Below are positions 26,507 through 39,184 of a DNA stretch of 64,000 nucleotides, in pieces. This DNA is from JBHYGK01 sp051859045 (GTDB taxonomy: Bacteria > Pseudomonadota > Gammaproteobacteria > Xanthomonadales > Xanthomonadaceae), in contig JBHYGK010000006.1 of NCBI GenBank assembly GCA_051859045.1, positions 1 to 64,000 on the forward strand. The letters run 5' to 3'. Every line of letters begins with the position of its first letter. The first letter of the stretch is position 1. Below the pieces are notes generated by a model. That model worked only from the letters and a program-made list of their open reading frames with translations, was not told where the DNA came from and did no database searches. The position numbers and the translations under genes were made by a program.

Positions 26507-29371
26507 TCAGCGCAGCGCGGCGGTGTCGAGGTCGAGCTGGTCGGCCGGGATCAGCTCCAGCTGCGGGTGCGCCGCGCGCAGGGCGTCGACGAACTGCGCG
26601 CTGTCGCCGACCACCACGATGCTCAGGCGCTCCGGGGCGAGGTAGCGCTGGCCGGCGGCCTGGATCTGGGCCGGGGTGACCGCGCGCACGCGCTCGGGGT
26701 AGCCGGGCAGCGAGGCCAGCGGCCGCTCCTCGGCGATCACGCCGGCGACCGCGCCGCCGAGGCCGTCCACGCTCTCCATCGCGCTGCCGAACTCGCCCAC
26801 CAGGGTGGCCACGCGCGGGGCGATGTCGGCCTCCGGGGTGGCCTCGGCGCCGATCCGGGCGAACTCGCCCAGCATCAGCGCCACGACCTCGGCGGCCGCG
26901 TCGTTGCGGGTCTGGGTCGAGGCGACCACCAGGCCCTCGTCGCGACGCGCGCCGAGCGAGCTGCCGGCGCCGTAGCTCAGGCCGCGCTCGATGCGGATCA
27001 GGCGGTTGAGGCGGGCGGAGTAGCCGCCGCCGAGCACCGCGTTGGCCAGTTCGAGCGCGTGCAGGTCGGCGTCATCGACCGCCAGCGCGCGGCCGGCGAT
27101 GGTGACCGCGGCCTGGCCGGAGCCCGGCAGGTCGACGACCACGACGCGCGGGGCCGGGGCCTCGCCGGCCGGATCGGCCTGGCGCTCGGCCGCGACGGCC
27201 GGGGCCGCCCAGTCGCCGAAGGCCTGCTCGGCCAGGGCCACCGCGGCCTCGACCGTGATGTCGCCGGAGAACACCAGGCTGGCGCCCTGCGGCGAGTAGC
27301 GCTGGGCGTGGAAGCCGACCACGTCCTCGCGGGTGATCGCGGCCAGGCCGTCGAGCGTGCCGGCGCCCGGCTCGCCGTAGGGCGCGTCGCCGTAGACGAG
27401 GCGGGAGGCGACCGCGCTGGCGATCGGGCCGGGCTGGCTCATCGCCACCGACAGGCCGTCGCGGGCCTGGTCGCGGCCGCGCTCGAGCTCCTCGGCGCTC
27501 AGCGCCGGGGTGCGCACCAGCTCGGCCATCAGGGCGACGGTCTGCGGGAACGCGACCGCCGGGCTGTTGGCGTAGACGAAGGACGCGTCGCGGCCGGCGT
27601 CGGCGCCGATCACCGCGCCGAGGCGCTCGATCTCGGCCGCCACCTCGGGCGCGCCGCGGGTGGTGCTGCCCTGGGTGAGCAGGGTGGCGAGCATCGCGGC
27701 GGTGCCGGTGCGGCCCTCGGCGTCGTCGGCCGTGCCGGCCGGGACCACCAGGCGCGCGGACACCAGCGGCAGGCCCTCGCGGCGGGCGACGAACACGCGC
27801 AGGCCGTTGGCCAGCTGGCGCTCGACGACCTCGGGCATGCGCACGTCCGGCGCCTCGCCCGGGGTCGGCAGGGCCACGCGCTCGGCCTCGGGCGCGAGCA
27901 CGTCGACGCGGTAGTCGGTGGCGAGGTCGGCCAGCTTGACCGGGGCCTCGACCGGGGCCGGCATGGCCTCGTTGGCGACGCCCTCGGGGCGCTCGGACTC
28001 GTCGCGGTAGCGGATCACGCTGCGGCGGGCCTCGGTGAGCCAGGTGCCGGCCACGCGCTGCACGTCGGCCACGGTGACCGCCAGCAGGGCGGCGACCTCG
28101 GCGTCGGCGGCGGCGGGGCCGCCGGTGTTGATCAGCGACCAGCCCAGGGTGCTGGCGCGGTCCTCGATGCCCTCGCGGCCGCGCAGGGCGCCGGCGAGCA
28201 GCTCGGCCTTGGCCTCGGCCAGCTCGGCCTCGGTGATCGGGGTGCTGGCGAGGCCGGCGATGACCTCGAGCAGCCCGGCCTCGACGTCGGCCAGCGGCTC
28301 GCCCTCGGCGGCGATCGCGTAGGTCACGAGCATGCCGGCCTGCTGGCCCATGTCGACCCAGGACGAGGCGTCGGACGCCAGCGCGCGGTCGTAGACCAGG
28401 GTGCGGTACATGCGCGAGCTCTCGCCGGTGCTGAGGATGCCGTCGAGCACCTCGAGCGCGGCGCGGTCGGGGTGGCCCCAGGCCGGCAGGTCCCAGGCGG
28501 CGACGACGGCCGGCAGCGGCACGTTCGGCGCGTAGTAGTCGGCGGCCTTCGGCGCGGTCTGCTCGGGCTCGGCGACGGCGTGGCGCGGCACCTCGCGCTC
28601 GGGGTTGGCGAGCGGGGCGAAGTACTGGTCGACCCAGGCGTCGAGCTGGGCGTCGTCGAAGTTGCCGGCGACGATCAGCACCGCGTTGTCGGGGCGGTAG
28701 TAGGTGGCGTGGAAGCGGCGCACGTCCTCGAGGGTGGCGGCGTCGAGCTCATCGATCGAGCCGATGCCGGCGCGGCGGTACGGGTGCTGCTGGTACACCT
28801 CGCGCGGCAGGTACAGGCCGAACAGGCGGCCGTAGGGCTCGGCGAGGATGCGCTGGCGCAGCTCCTCCTGGACCACGGCGCGCTCGGAGGCGAACACCGC
28901 CTCGTCGACCACCAGCGAGCCCATGCGGTCGGCCTCGGCGAACAGCAGGCGCTCGAGGTGGTTGGCCGGCACGACCTCGTGGTAGGCGGTGACGTCGTCG
29001 GCGGTGAAGGCGTTGTTGCCGCCGCCCACGTCCTCGGTCAGGCGGTCGAAGGTCTCGTTGGGCAGGTTGCGCGTGGCCTTGAACATCAGGTGCTCGAACA
29101 GGTGCGCGAAGCCCGAGCGGCCCTCGGGGTCGTCCTTCGAGCCCACCCGGTACCAGACCTGGATGGTGACGTTGGCGGTGGAGGTGTCGCGCAGCGCGAA
29201 CACCTGCAGGCCGTTGGCCAGGGTGCGGCCACGGAAGCCCAGCGGGGCGACGGCGCCGTCGGCGGCGGCGGTCTCGGCGGCGGGCGTGGCGGGGGCGTCG
29301 GCGGACGGCGAGCAGCCGGCGGACGCGAACAGCGCGGCGAGCGCCGCGGCGAGGATGCGCTTGGTGAACAA
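26507..29371 (-). CDS. M16 family zinc metallopeptidase, tandem-domain lipoprotein
   Basis: Insulinase/pitrilysin-type peptidase, 954 aa. The N terminus is a lipoprotein signal peptide with lipobox ASAGC (C20), so it is probably membrane-anchored. The first half carries the inverted zinc motif HxxEH (H90-LFE-H94) and a downstream Glu-rich helix. The second half (from about residue 515, RQLANGLRVFVARREGLPLVSARLVVPAG) repeats the fold but lacks HxxEH (AAMLAT instead), the usual active-plus-inactive arrangement. It likely degrades peptides in the periplasm. It follows the M20 gene by 160 bases. Confidence 0.94.
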   Translation of the reverse strand: MFTKRILAAALAALFASAGCSPSADAPATPAAETAAADGAVAPLGFRGRTLANGLQVFALRDTSTANVTIQVWYRVGSKDDPEGRSGFAHLFEHLMFKATRNLPNETFDRLTEDVGGGNNAFTADDVTAYHEVVPANHLERLLFAEADRMGSLVVDEAVFASERAVVQEELRQRILAEPYGRLFGLYLPREVYQQHPYRRAGIGSIDELDAATLEDVRRFHATYYRPDNAVLIVAGNFDDAQLDAWVDQYFAPLANPEREVPRHAVAEPEQTAPKAADYYAPNVPLPAVVAAWDLPAWGHPDRAALEVLDGILSTGESSRMYRTLVYDRALASDASSWVDMGQQAGMLVTYAIAAEGEPLADVEAGLLEVIAGLASTPITEAELAEAKAELLAGALRGREGIEDRASTLGWSLINTGGPAAADAEVAALLAVTVADVQRVAGTWLTEARRSVIRYRDESERPEGVANEAMPAPVEAPVKLADLATDYRVDVLAPEAERVALPTPGEAPDVRMPEVVERQLANGLRVFVARREGLPLVSARLVVPAGTADDAEGRTGTAAMLATLLTQGSTTRGAPEVAAEIERLGAVIGADAGRDASFVYANSPAVAFPQTVALMAELVRTPALSAEELERGRDQARDGLSVAMSQPGPIASAVASRLVYGDAPYGEPGAGTLDGLAAITREDVVGFHAQRYSPQGASLVFSGDITVEAAVALAEQAFGDWAAPAVAAERQADPAGEAPAPRVVVVDLPGSGQAAVTIAGRALAVDDADLHALELANAVLGGGYSARLNRLIRIERGLSYGAGSSLGARRDEGLVVASTQTRNDAAAEVVALMLGEFARIGAEATPEADIAPRVATLVGEFGSAMESVDGLGGAVAGVIAEERPLASLPGYPERVRAVTPAQIQAAGQRYLAPERLSIVVVGDSAQFVDALRAAHPQLELIPADQLDLDTAALR

Positions 29372-29443
29372 GGGGGAGGCTCCGGGATCGGGCCCGCGCG
29401 GGGCGGGCCGGGGCGCGGGATGCGCCGGGGCGCGAAGCCTACA

Positions 29444-29461
29444 CCGTGACGGGGGTCACGG
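29444..29461. repeat. Inverted repeat between M20 and M16 peptidase genes
   Basis: CCGTGAC GGGG GTCACGG, 7-bp perfect arms, in the 160-base gap. It lies 73 bases before the M16 ATG and could be a hairpin ending the M20 transcript or an operator for M16; no T-run follows. Confidence 0.45.
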
Positions 29462-29531
29462 ACCCCCGCCGATCGTCACTTCGCCGACACGCGGGTGCCG
29501 GAGTCGGCCCCCGCGCCCCCCCGGAGGAGGC

Positions 29532-31034
<1,503 letters not shown>

Positions 31035-31071
31035 GGCGGGGGGCTCCGGCGTCGGCGGTCTGGGGGGCGAC

Positions 31072-31077
31072 AGTGTA
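31072..31077 (-). promoter_or_regulatory. Possible -10 element for the M20 peptidase gene
   Basis: TACACT on the minus strand, about 38 bases before the ATG. No clear -35. Confidence 0.35.
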
Positions 31078-31278
31078 CGCCTGCGCCCCGGGCCGGGTCG
31101 TCCGTGGCCGACCCCGGGCGGGGCGTGCGCCGATGGCGCGCGCCGGCCTCGGCGCAGCCGGCGGCGGGGCGTCCGGCGATGGGGCGCGGCGCGCGCGGGC
31201 GGAACACTGGCCACGCCCTCGCGGGCCGCCCCGGCGGCCTGCGGCGGCCCATCCCCGCCATCCGTCCAGGAGACCGCC

Positions 31279-31646
31279 ATGACCCCGTCCCGCACCGCCT
31301 CCCTGCTGCTGCCCCTCGTCCTCGCCGCGCTCGCCGCGGCCGCCCCGGCGTTCGCGCAGACCGCCCCGCCGCGCCCGCCGCCGCCGCCCCGGCCGCGACG
31401 CCGGCCGCGGCTGCCGTCGACCAGGTCGACATCAACCGCGCCGACGCCGCCGAGCTGGCCCGGGTGCTGGTCGGCGTCGGGGTGGCGAAGGCCGCGCTGA
31501 TCGTCGAGTACCGCGAGGCCAACGGCCCGTTCCGCAGCCCCGAGCAGCTGGTCGAGGTCAGCGGCATCGGCCTGCGCACGGTCGAGCGCAACATCGACCG
31601 CATCCTCGTCGGCGAGGTCGCCCCGGCGCCCGCGCCGGGCGGCTGA
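31279..31646 (+). pseudogene. ComEA-like helix-hairpin-helix protein, apparent frameshift
   Basis: The ATG at 31279, after a fair ribosome-binding site (CAGGAG), opens a signal peptide (MTPSRTASLLLPLVLAALAA...PAFAQT). The mature domain, two helix-hairpin-helix motifs of the ComEA type (VDINRADAAELARVLVGVG, IVEYREANGPFRSPEQLVEV, SGIGLRTVERNIDRILVG), lies in another frame and ends at the TGA at 31644-31646. The change of frame falls in a low-complexity CCG/GCC run between about 31360 and 31410. One added base (or two fewer) would join both parts into a secreted DNA-binding protein of about 120 aa. A sequencing error and a real broken gene are both possible. Confidence 0.8.
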
Positions 31647-31687
31647 GGCGCCCGGCCGGGGGCGCGCCCGGCTGGCACGCGGCGGGC

Positions 31688-31704
31688 GCGCCCGTAGACT
31701 GGCG
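31688..31704 (+). promoter_or_regulatory. Putative promoter core for the hutD gene
   Basis: GCGCCCGTAGACTGGCG, containing the -10-like TAGACT at 31695-31700, 27 bases before the ATG. The identical 17-mer stands before the alpha/beta hydrolase gene at 41152. Confidence 0.45.
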
Positions 31705-31726
31705 GCCCGCCCCGCCGAGACCCCGC

Positions 31727-32365
31727 ATGGCCGCGCCCCTCGACCTCCGCGTCCTGCCCGCCGAGGACTACACCCGCACCCGCTGGGCCAACGGCGGCGG
31801 CTGGACCCGCGAGGTCCTGCGCTGGCCGGCCGGCGCGGCGGACGGCGACTGGGACTGGCGGCTGTCGATCGCCGAGGTCGACCGCGACGGCCCCTTCTCG
31901 CGCCTGGAGGGCGTCGAGCGGGTGCTGGTGCTGCTCAGCGGCGAGGGCATGACGCTGGAGGCGCCGCCGGGCGAGGCCGGCGACGCGGCCGCGCCGATCG
32001 AGCTCGCGCCGCCGCACGCGATTGCGCGCTTCCCCGGCGAGCGCGCGCTGCACGCGCGGCTGCACGCCGGACCCACCCGCGACTTCAACCTGATGTGGCG
32101 GCGCGGCCGCGTCGACGGCGCGCTGTGGCTGCGGCCGCTGGTCGGGGCGATGGTGTTCTTCGCCGCGCCGGGCGAGCGCTGGGCGGTGCACCTGGTCGCC
32201 GGGACCGCGCGGTTCAAGGATCGGCCCGGGCACGGCCCGCTGGAGCCGGGCGACAGCGCCCTGCTCGGGGCCGACGGGGCCGGCGGCCGGCTGATCCTCG
32301 ACGGCGCGGGCACCCTGCTGGTGATGCGCCTGGCCCCGCCCGACGCGGAGGCCCCGCCGGGTTGA
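31727..32365 (+). CDS. HutD/Ves family cupin-like protein
   Basis: 212 aa, cytoplasmic. It matches the HutD/Ves family: the N-terminal LPAEDYTRTRWANGGGWTREV, then DWDWRLSIAEVDRDGPFSRLEGVERVLVLLSGEGM, and a second half with FNLMWRRG and ALLGADGAGGRLIL. The fold is a double cupin-like barrel. Some members lie in histidine-use operons, but no hut genes are near here, so I do not assign that role. It stands alone between the comEA-like gene and the MBL protein. Confidence 0.88.
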   Translation: MAAPLDLRVLPAEDYTRTRWANGGGWTREVLRWPAGAADGDWDWRLSIAEVDRDGPFSRLEGVERVLVLLSGEGMTLEAPPGEAGDAAAPIELAPPHAIARFPGERALHARLHAGPTRDFNLMWRRGRVDGALWLRPLVGAMVFFAAPGERWAVHLVAGTARFKDRPGHGPLEPGDSALLGADGAGGRLILDGAGTLLVMRLAPPDAEAPPG

Positions 32366-32432
32366 TCGGCGTCAACCGGCGGCGGCGGGCGGGCGGGGAC
32401 ACTGCGCGCCCCGACCCGACCCCGGATCCGCC

Positions 32433-33263
32433 ATGTCCACCGTGCTCTACGACGACGGCCACCACCGCTGCGTCGCCTTCCACGACCTCGTGCGCGGCGA
32501 CGACGGCGTGCAGGCCAACCAGTTCCTGATCCAGCACGGCACCGACTCCGCGCTGCTCGATCCCGGCGGCGCGCTGCTGTACATGCCGCTGTCGATGGCG
32601 ATGAGCCGCTTCGTCCAGCCCAAGGACCTGACCTGGGTGCTGGCCTCGCACCAGGATCCCGACATCATCGGCGCGGTCGACCGCTGGCTGCTCTACACGC
32701 CGGCCACGATCGTGTGCTCCAAGCTCTGGGGCCGCTTCGTGCCGCACGGGGTGCCGCACTACCAGGGCAAGGCCGGCGCCGACCGCTACCACCTGCTGCC
32801 CGACGCCGGCGGACCGATCCCGCTGGAGGACAGCGCGCTGTACGCGCTGCCGGCGCACTTCCTGCACTCGGTGGGCAACTTCAGCTTCTTCGACCCGGTC
32901 AGCCGGATCCTGTTCTCCGGCGACATCGGCAGCTCGATGATCGCCTCCACCGGCCAGGCCTACGCCCCGGTCGAGGACTTCCCCTCGCTCGTGCCGCACA
33001 TGGACGGCTTCCACCGCCGCTACATGGCCTCGCGCCGGGTCGCCGGCCTGTGGGCCGACATGGCGCGCGCGCTCAAGCCCGCGATGATCGTGCCCCAGCA
33101 CGGCCTGCCGCTGCGCGGCGCGGCGATCCCGGCCTTCCTCGACTGGCTGGGCGACCTGCACTGCGGCGTGGAGCGCCTGGGCGAATCGGACTACCTCGGC
33201 GCGATCCCCGAGGCGCTGGCGATGAAGGTGCTGGTGCCGCCGGCGCACGGCCTGGCGATCTGA
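32433..33263 (+). CDS. ODP-type (flavodiiron-like) metallo-beta-lactamase-fold protein
   Basis: 276 aa with a metallo-beta-lactamase fold resembling the diiron domain of flavodiiron proteins and the oxygen-binding ODP proteins, without a flavodoxin part. Likely metal ligands are H73, D75 and D77 in ASHQDPDIIG, H145 in AHFLHSVGNF, D164 in FSGDIGSS and H223 in VPQHG, which keeps the flavodiiron spacing with Asp for Glu. In ODP this site binds dioxygen reversibly; other members reduce O2 or NO. It converges on the Rieske ferredoxin gene with only 31 bases between, which suggests a redox link but does not prove it. Confidence 0.85.
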   Translation: MSTVLYDDGHHRCVAFHDLVRGDDGVQANQFLIQHGTDSALLDPGGALLYMPLSMAMSRFVQPKDLTWVLASHQDPDIIGAVDRWLLYTPATIVCSKLWGRFVPHGVPHYQGKAGADRYHLLPDAGGPIPLEDSALYALPAHFLHSVGNFSFFDPVSRILFSGDIGSSMIASTGQAYAPVEDFPSLVPHMDGFHRRYMASRRVAGLWADMARALKPAMIVPQHGLPLRGAAIPAFLDWLGDLHCGVERLGESDYLGAIPEALAMKVLVPPAHGLAI

Positions 33264-33278
33264 GCCCCGGCCCGCCGG

Positions 33279-33294
33279 GCGCGCCGCGGCGCGC
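33279..33294. repeat. Inverted repeat between MBL-fold and Rieske genes
   Basis: GCGCGCC GC GGCGCGC, 7-bp arms, in the convergent gap. A further TGAGC (33261) / GCTCA (33293) pair includes both stop codons. It may act as a bidirectional transcript end. Confidence 0.5.
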
Positions 33295-33621
33295 TCAGCG
33301 GTCGTCGCGGGTCCACACCGCGTCGTCGACCACCCGCACCGGGAAGCGCGGCACCGGCGCCACCGCCGGGCCGCACAGCGGCGCGCCGGTGCGCGGGTCG
33401 AAGCGCGCGCCGTGCAGCACGCACTCCACCTGGCCGTCCACCATCGGGCCGGCGCTGAGCTCGAAGTCGGCGTGCGAGCAGCGGTCCTCCAGCGCGTAGA
33501 ACGCGCCGTCGAGGTTCACCACCAGGATCGGGGTGTCGCCGTCGAAGGCCACCGCCGACTCGCCCGGCAGCAGCTCGCCCAGCCCGCAGACCCGCACCCA
33601 GCCTTCCGCCGCGAGGCTCAC
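33295..33621 (-). CDS. Rieske [2Fe-2S] ferredoxin-type protein
   Basis: Small soluble Rieske protein, 108 aa. Cluster ligands are in CSH (about residue 48-50) and CVLH (about 67-70), i.e. C-x-H ... C-x2-H, with the surrounding YALEDRCSHADFELS and VECVLHGARFDPRTG typical of NirD/BphF-like ferredoxins. It overlaps the GNAT gene by 4 bases and so belongs to the tail of the SUF gene run. Rieske genes occur next to suf genes in related bacteria, but the electron partner is not known. Confidence 0.93.
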   Translation of the reverse strand: MSLAAEGWVRVCGLGELLPGESAVAFDGDTPILVVNLDGAFYALEDRCSHADFELSAGPMVDGQVECVLHGARFDPRTGAPLCGPAVAPVPRFPVRVVDDAVWTRDDR

Positions 33622-34154
33622 AGCGCCTTCTCCAGGCGCTCGAAGCGCAGGTCGTCGCGCTTGGGCAGGCCGAAGCGCGCGTCGCCGTAGGGGAACGGGC
33701 TGCGGATGCCGGTGCGGCGGTAGCCGCGGCGCTGGTACCAGCCGATCAGCTCCTCGCGCACGTCGATCACGGTCATGCGCATGCTCGGCGCGCGCCAGCG
33801 CTCCCGGGCCACGCGTTCGGCCTCGGCCAGCACGGCGCGGCCGAGGCCGCCGGCCTGGCGCGTGGGGTCGACGGCGAACATGCCGAAGTAGCCGCAGCCG
33901 TCGTCGAGGCAGACGTGGGCGCTGGCCAGCAGCGCGCCGTCGGCGGCGGCCTCGGCCAGCAGGACCAGGCTGTCGGGGCGGTCGAGGCAGGCCTGCACGT
34001 CGTCGGGACCGGTGCGGCGGCCGTCGAGCAGGTCGGCCTCGGTGGTCCAGCCGGCGCGGCTGGCGTCGCCGCGGTAGGCGGACTCGACCAGGGCCACGAT
34101 GGCGGGGACGTCGGCGTGCGTGGCGGCGCGGAAGCGCAGGGGGATCGCGGTCAT
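33618..34154 (-). CDS. GNAT family N-acetyltransferase
   Basis: 178 aa acetyl-CoA-dependent transferase. The acetyl-CoA loop is RQAGGLGRAV (RxxGxG/A), preceded by YFGMFAVDP and followed by MTVIDVREELIGWYQRRGYRRTG, the normal GNAT order. The substrate is unknown. It lies 121 bases after sufS, separated from it by the poly-G tract at 34179-34223, and overlaps the Rieske gene by 4 bases. Confidence 0.92.
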   Translation of the reverse strand: MTAIPLRFRAATHADVPAIVALVESAYRGDASRAGWTTEADLLDGRRTGPDDVQACLDRPDSLVLLAEAAADGALLASAHVCLDDGCGYFGMFAVDPTRQAGGLGRAVLAEAERVARERWRAPSMRMTVIDVREELIGWYQRRGYRRTGIRSPFPYGDARFGLPKRDDLRFERLEKAL

Positions 34155-34178
34155 CGGGCGGGCGTGGGGGGGCGGGTC

Positions 34179-34223
34179 GGGGGGGGGGGGGGGGGGCCGG
34201 GGGGGGGGGGGGGGGGGGGGGGG
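34179..34223. repeat. Poly-G tract: 18 G, CC, 25 G
   Basis: Uninterrupted G18 (34179-34196), CC, then G25 (34199-34223), in the gap between the sufS stop and the GNAT start. On the minus-strand transcript it is poly-C. Such lengths are rare even in GC-rich genomes. It may be a slippage-prone (phase-variable) tract, a quadruplex former, or an artefact of sequencing or assembly; the exact lengths should not be trusted. Confidence 0.9.
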
Positions 34224-34275
34224 CGGGCGCGGCGCGGGGCGCGCCGTGGACGGGGTGGTCGGGAGGGTGCCGCGC

Positions 34276-35517
34276 TCAGGCGAGCAGGCGGCGCACCTTG
34301 TGCAGGGCGGCGACGAAGGCGTCGACCTCGTCCTCGGTGTTCCAGAACGCCAGCGACGCGCGGCAGGTGGCCGACACCCCCAGCGCCTGCATCAGCGGGT
34401 GCGCGCAGTGCTGGCCGCTGCGCACCGCCACGCCCTCGAGGTCGAGCAGGGTGGCGAGGTCGTGGGCGTGCGCGCCCTCGAGCGCGAAGCTGGTGACCGC
34501 GGCCTTGCCCGGGGCGGTGCCGAGCAGGCGCAGGCCGTCGATGCCGGCGAGCTGGCCCTCGAGCCGCTCGCGCAGCGCCGACTCGCGCGCGGCGATGGCG
34601 TCGAGCCCGATCCCGCGCAGGTAGTCGACCGCGGCGCCCAGGCCCACGTGGCCGGCGATGTTCGGCGTGCCGGCCTCGAAGCGGTAGGGCGGGTCGTTGT
34701 AGACGGTGCGCTCGAAGGACACCTCGCGGATCATCTCGCCGCCGCCGAGGAAGGGCGGCATCGCGGCGAGGTGCTCGCGCCGGCCCCACAGCGCGCCGGT
34801 GCCGGTGGGCCCGCAGAGCTTGTGGCCGGTGAGGGCGTAGAAGTCGCAGCCCAGCGCGGCCACGTCCACCGCCATGTGCGGCACCGCCTGCGAGCCGTCG
34901 ACGACGCTGATCGCGCCGACCCGGCGCGCGTCGGCGCACAGCTGGCGCACGGGGTTCACGGTGCCCAGCACGTTCGAGACGTGGGCCAGGCCGACCACCT
35001 TCACCTCGCCGGTGAGCTTGCGCCGCCAGTCCTCGAGGTCGAGCTGGCCGTCGGGGGCCAGCTCGACCACGCGGATCACGGCGCCGGTGCGCTCGGCCAC
35101 CAGCTGCCAGGGCACGATGTTGGCGTGGTGCTCCATCCGCGTGAGCAGGATCACGTCGCCGGCGCGCAGCCGCGGGAGCGCCCAGCTGTAGGCCACGAGG
35201 TTCAGCGCGAAGGTGGTGCCCGCGCACAGCACCAGCTCGTCGGCGCGCACGCCGAGGTGCGCGGCCAGGCGGGAGCGGCTGCCCTCGTAGGCCTCGGTGG
35301 CCTCGCCGCCGAGCGCGTGCACCGCGCGGCTGACGTTGGCGTTGTGCCGGGCGTAGAAATCGTCCATCGCCGCGATCACCTGGCGCGGCTTCTGCCCGGT
35401 GTTGGCGGAGTCGAAGTAGACCAGCGGCCTGCCGTGCACGCGGCGCTCGACGATCGGGAAGTCCGCGCGCACGCGGGCCCAGTCGACGGCCGCGGCCCCG
35501 CCGGCGGCGGCGCTCAC
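34276..35517 (-). CDS. sufS: Cysteine desulfurase SufS
   Basis: PLP enzyme of the type II (SufS) class that takes sulfur from cysteine for Fe-S cluster assembly, 413 aa. The PLP lysine is K233 in ALTGHKLCGPTGTGAL; the PLP-binding His is in EHHANIVPW; the catalytic Cys is C371 in RSGQHCAHPLM. No SufE or SufU gene, the usual sulfur acceptor, is nearby. It overlaps sufD by 4 bases; the poly-G tract follows the gene. Confidence 0.97.
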   Translation of the reverse strand: MSAAAGGAAAVDWARVRADFPIVERRVHGRPLVYFDSANTGQKPRQVIAAMDDFYARHNANVSRAVHALGGEATEAYEGSRSRLAAHLGVRADELVLCAGTTFALNLVAYSWALPRLRAGDVILLTRMEHHANIVPWQLVAERTGAVIRVVELAPDGQLDLEDWRRKLTGEVKVVGLAHVSNVLGTVNPVRQLCADARRVGAISVVDGSQAVPHMAVDVAALGCDFYALTGHKLCGPTGTGALWGRREHLAAMPPFLGGGEMIREVSFERTVYNDPPYRFEAGTPNIAGHVGLGAAVDYLRGIGLDAIAARESALRERLEGQLAGIDGLRLLGTAPGKAAVTSFALEGAHAHDLATLLDLEGVAVRSGQHCAHPLMQALGVSATCRASLAFWNTEDEVDAFVAALHKVRRLLA

Positions 35518-36868
35518 GCGCCGAACCCCGGCCGCGCCAGCGCGGCGTCGAGCGCGGCCAGGCCCAGGGCCTCGGCGTCCTCGTGCCCGAGCACGCCCAG
35601 CACCTCGCGCGCGAAGGCCGCGGTCAGCAGGCCGCGCGCCTCGGCCTCGGGGATGCCGCGCGAGCGCAGGTAGAACAGCTGGCCCGGGTCGAGCCGGCCC
35701 ACGGTGGCGCCGTGCGCGGCCTGGACCTCGTCGGCGTCGATCTCGAGCACCGGCTGGGTGTCGATCTCGGCGTCGGCGGAGAGCAGCAGGTTGCGGTTGG
35801 AGAGCTCGGCGGCGGTGCCGTCGGCGCCTTCGCGGATGCGGATGCCGCCGTGGAAGCTGATCCGCGAGCGGCCGTCGGCCAGGCCGCGCCAGACCAGGTC
35901 GCAGGCGCCGTCGCGCGCGGCGTGGTCGATCGCCAGCCGGGTGTCGAGCACGCGGCGGCCGCCGCCGAGCAGCGCGCCGTGGGCGTGCAGGCGAGCGCCC
36001 TCGCCCTGCAGCGCGACGTTGAGCTCGTGCCGGCTCCAGCCGCCGCCGAGCTCGAGGTCCGCGCGGCGGTAGCAGGCCTCGCGGGCGAGGACGGCATCGG
36101 TGCGCAGCAGCGACGTGGCGCCGGCGGCCTCGTCGTGCACGCGCAGGTGGCGCAGCGCGGCGCGCGGCTTGAGGTGGACCTGGGCCAGCGCGTTGCCGAG
36201 CGTGCGGTGCGCGCCCAGCGCGCGGGCCTGCTCGACGAGCACCAGCGCGGCGTCCTCGCGCAGTTCGACGAGGTGGCGCAGGTGCCAGGCGCGGTCGGGC
36301 GCGCCGGGCGCGGCGGCGGCGCTGGCGAGCAGCAGCAGGTGCAGCGGGGCCTCGACCCGCACGCCGGCGTCCACGCGGACCACCGCGCCGTCGGCCGCGA
36401 ACGCGGCGTTGAGCCGGGCGAAGGCCTCGTCGGTGGCGTCGAAGCGGCGCGCCAGCCAGGCCACGTCGCGCGGATGCAGGGCGGGGTCGCGCAGCAGGTC
36501 CGACAGCGCGCGGACCTCGACCCCGGCGGGCAGGCCGGCGAGGTCGCTCAGCGCGGCGCTCGCGCGGCCGTCGACGAACACCAGGCGCGGCGCGGGCGGC
36601 AGCGTGACGCCGGCGGCGGCGAGCGCATCGGCGCCGAGCGCCGCGCCGGGGTCGACGCCTGCGCCCGCGGCGCCGGTGGCCGCGAACGCGCGGCGCTCCA
36701 GCGCGCGCAGCGGCGTGGCGTAGCGCCAGCGCTCCAGGCGCTGGGTCGGCAGGCCGTCGGCGCGCGCGGCGGCCAGCGCGGCGCGGCGCGCGTCGCCGAG
36801 GCCGCCGGCCTCGCGCGCGGCGTCCGGCGCGGCCTCGAAGGCCGCGGCGAGCGAGTCGAGCAGCGCGC

Positions 36869-36872
<4 letters not shown>
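35514..36872 (-). CDS. sufD: Fe-S cluster scaffold protein SufD
   Basis: Scaffold subunit of the SufBCD complex, 452 aa from the ATG at 36872, which overlaps sufC by 4 bases. A long beta-helix core (about 130-410) ends in the family motif segment LSNRNLLLSADAEIDTQPVLEIDADEVQAAHGATVGRLD and the C-terminal helix LFYLRSRGIPEAEARGLL, which carries the conserved His of the SufB-SufD interface. An N-terminal helical part (about 1-60) is variable, as usual. Confidence 0.95.
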
Positions 36873-37630
<758 letters not shown>

Positions 37631-37691
37631 GGTCGTGTCCGTGGGAAGCGTGGGGCGGTCGCGCGGGCGCCGCCGGGATGGGGGGAGGGCC

Positions 37692-39176
<1,485 letters not shown>

Positions 39177-39184
39177 GGGGATGC

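Noticed and set aside
26108..29449. Open frame of 1113 codons on the plus strand opposite the M16 peptidase
   Set aside because: His/Asp/Gln/Gly-rich composition and no family motif; the minus-strand M16 gene with HxxEH and lipobox explains the region.
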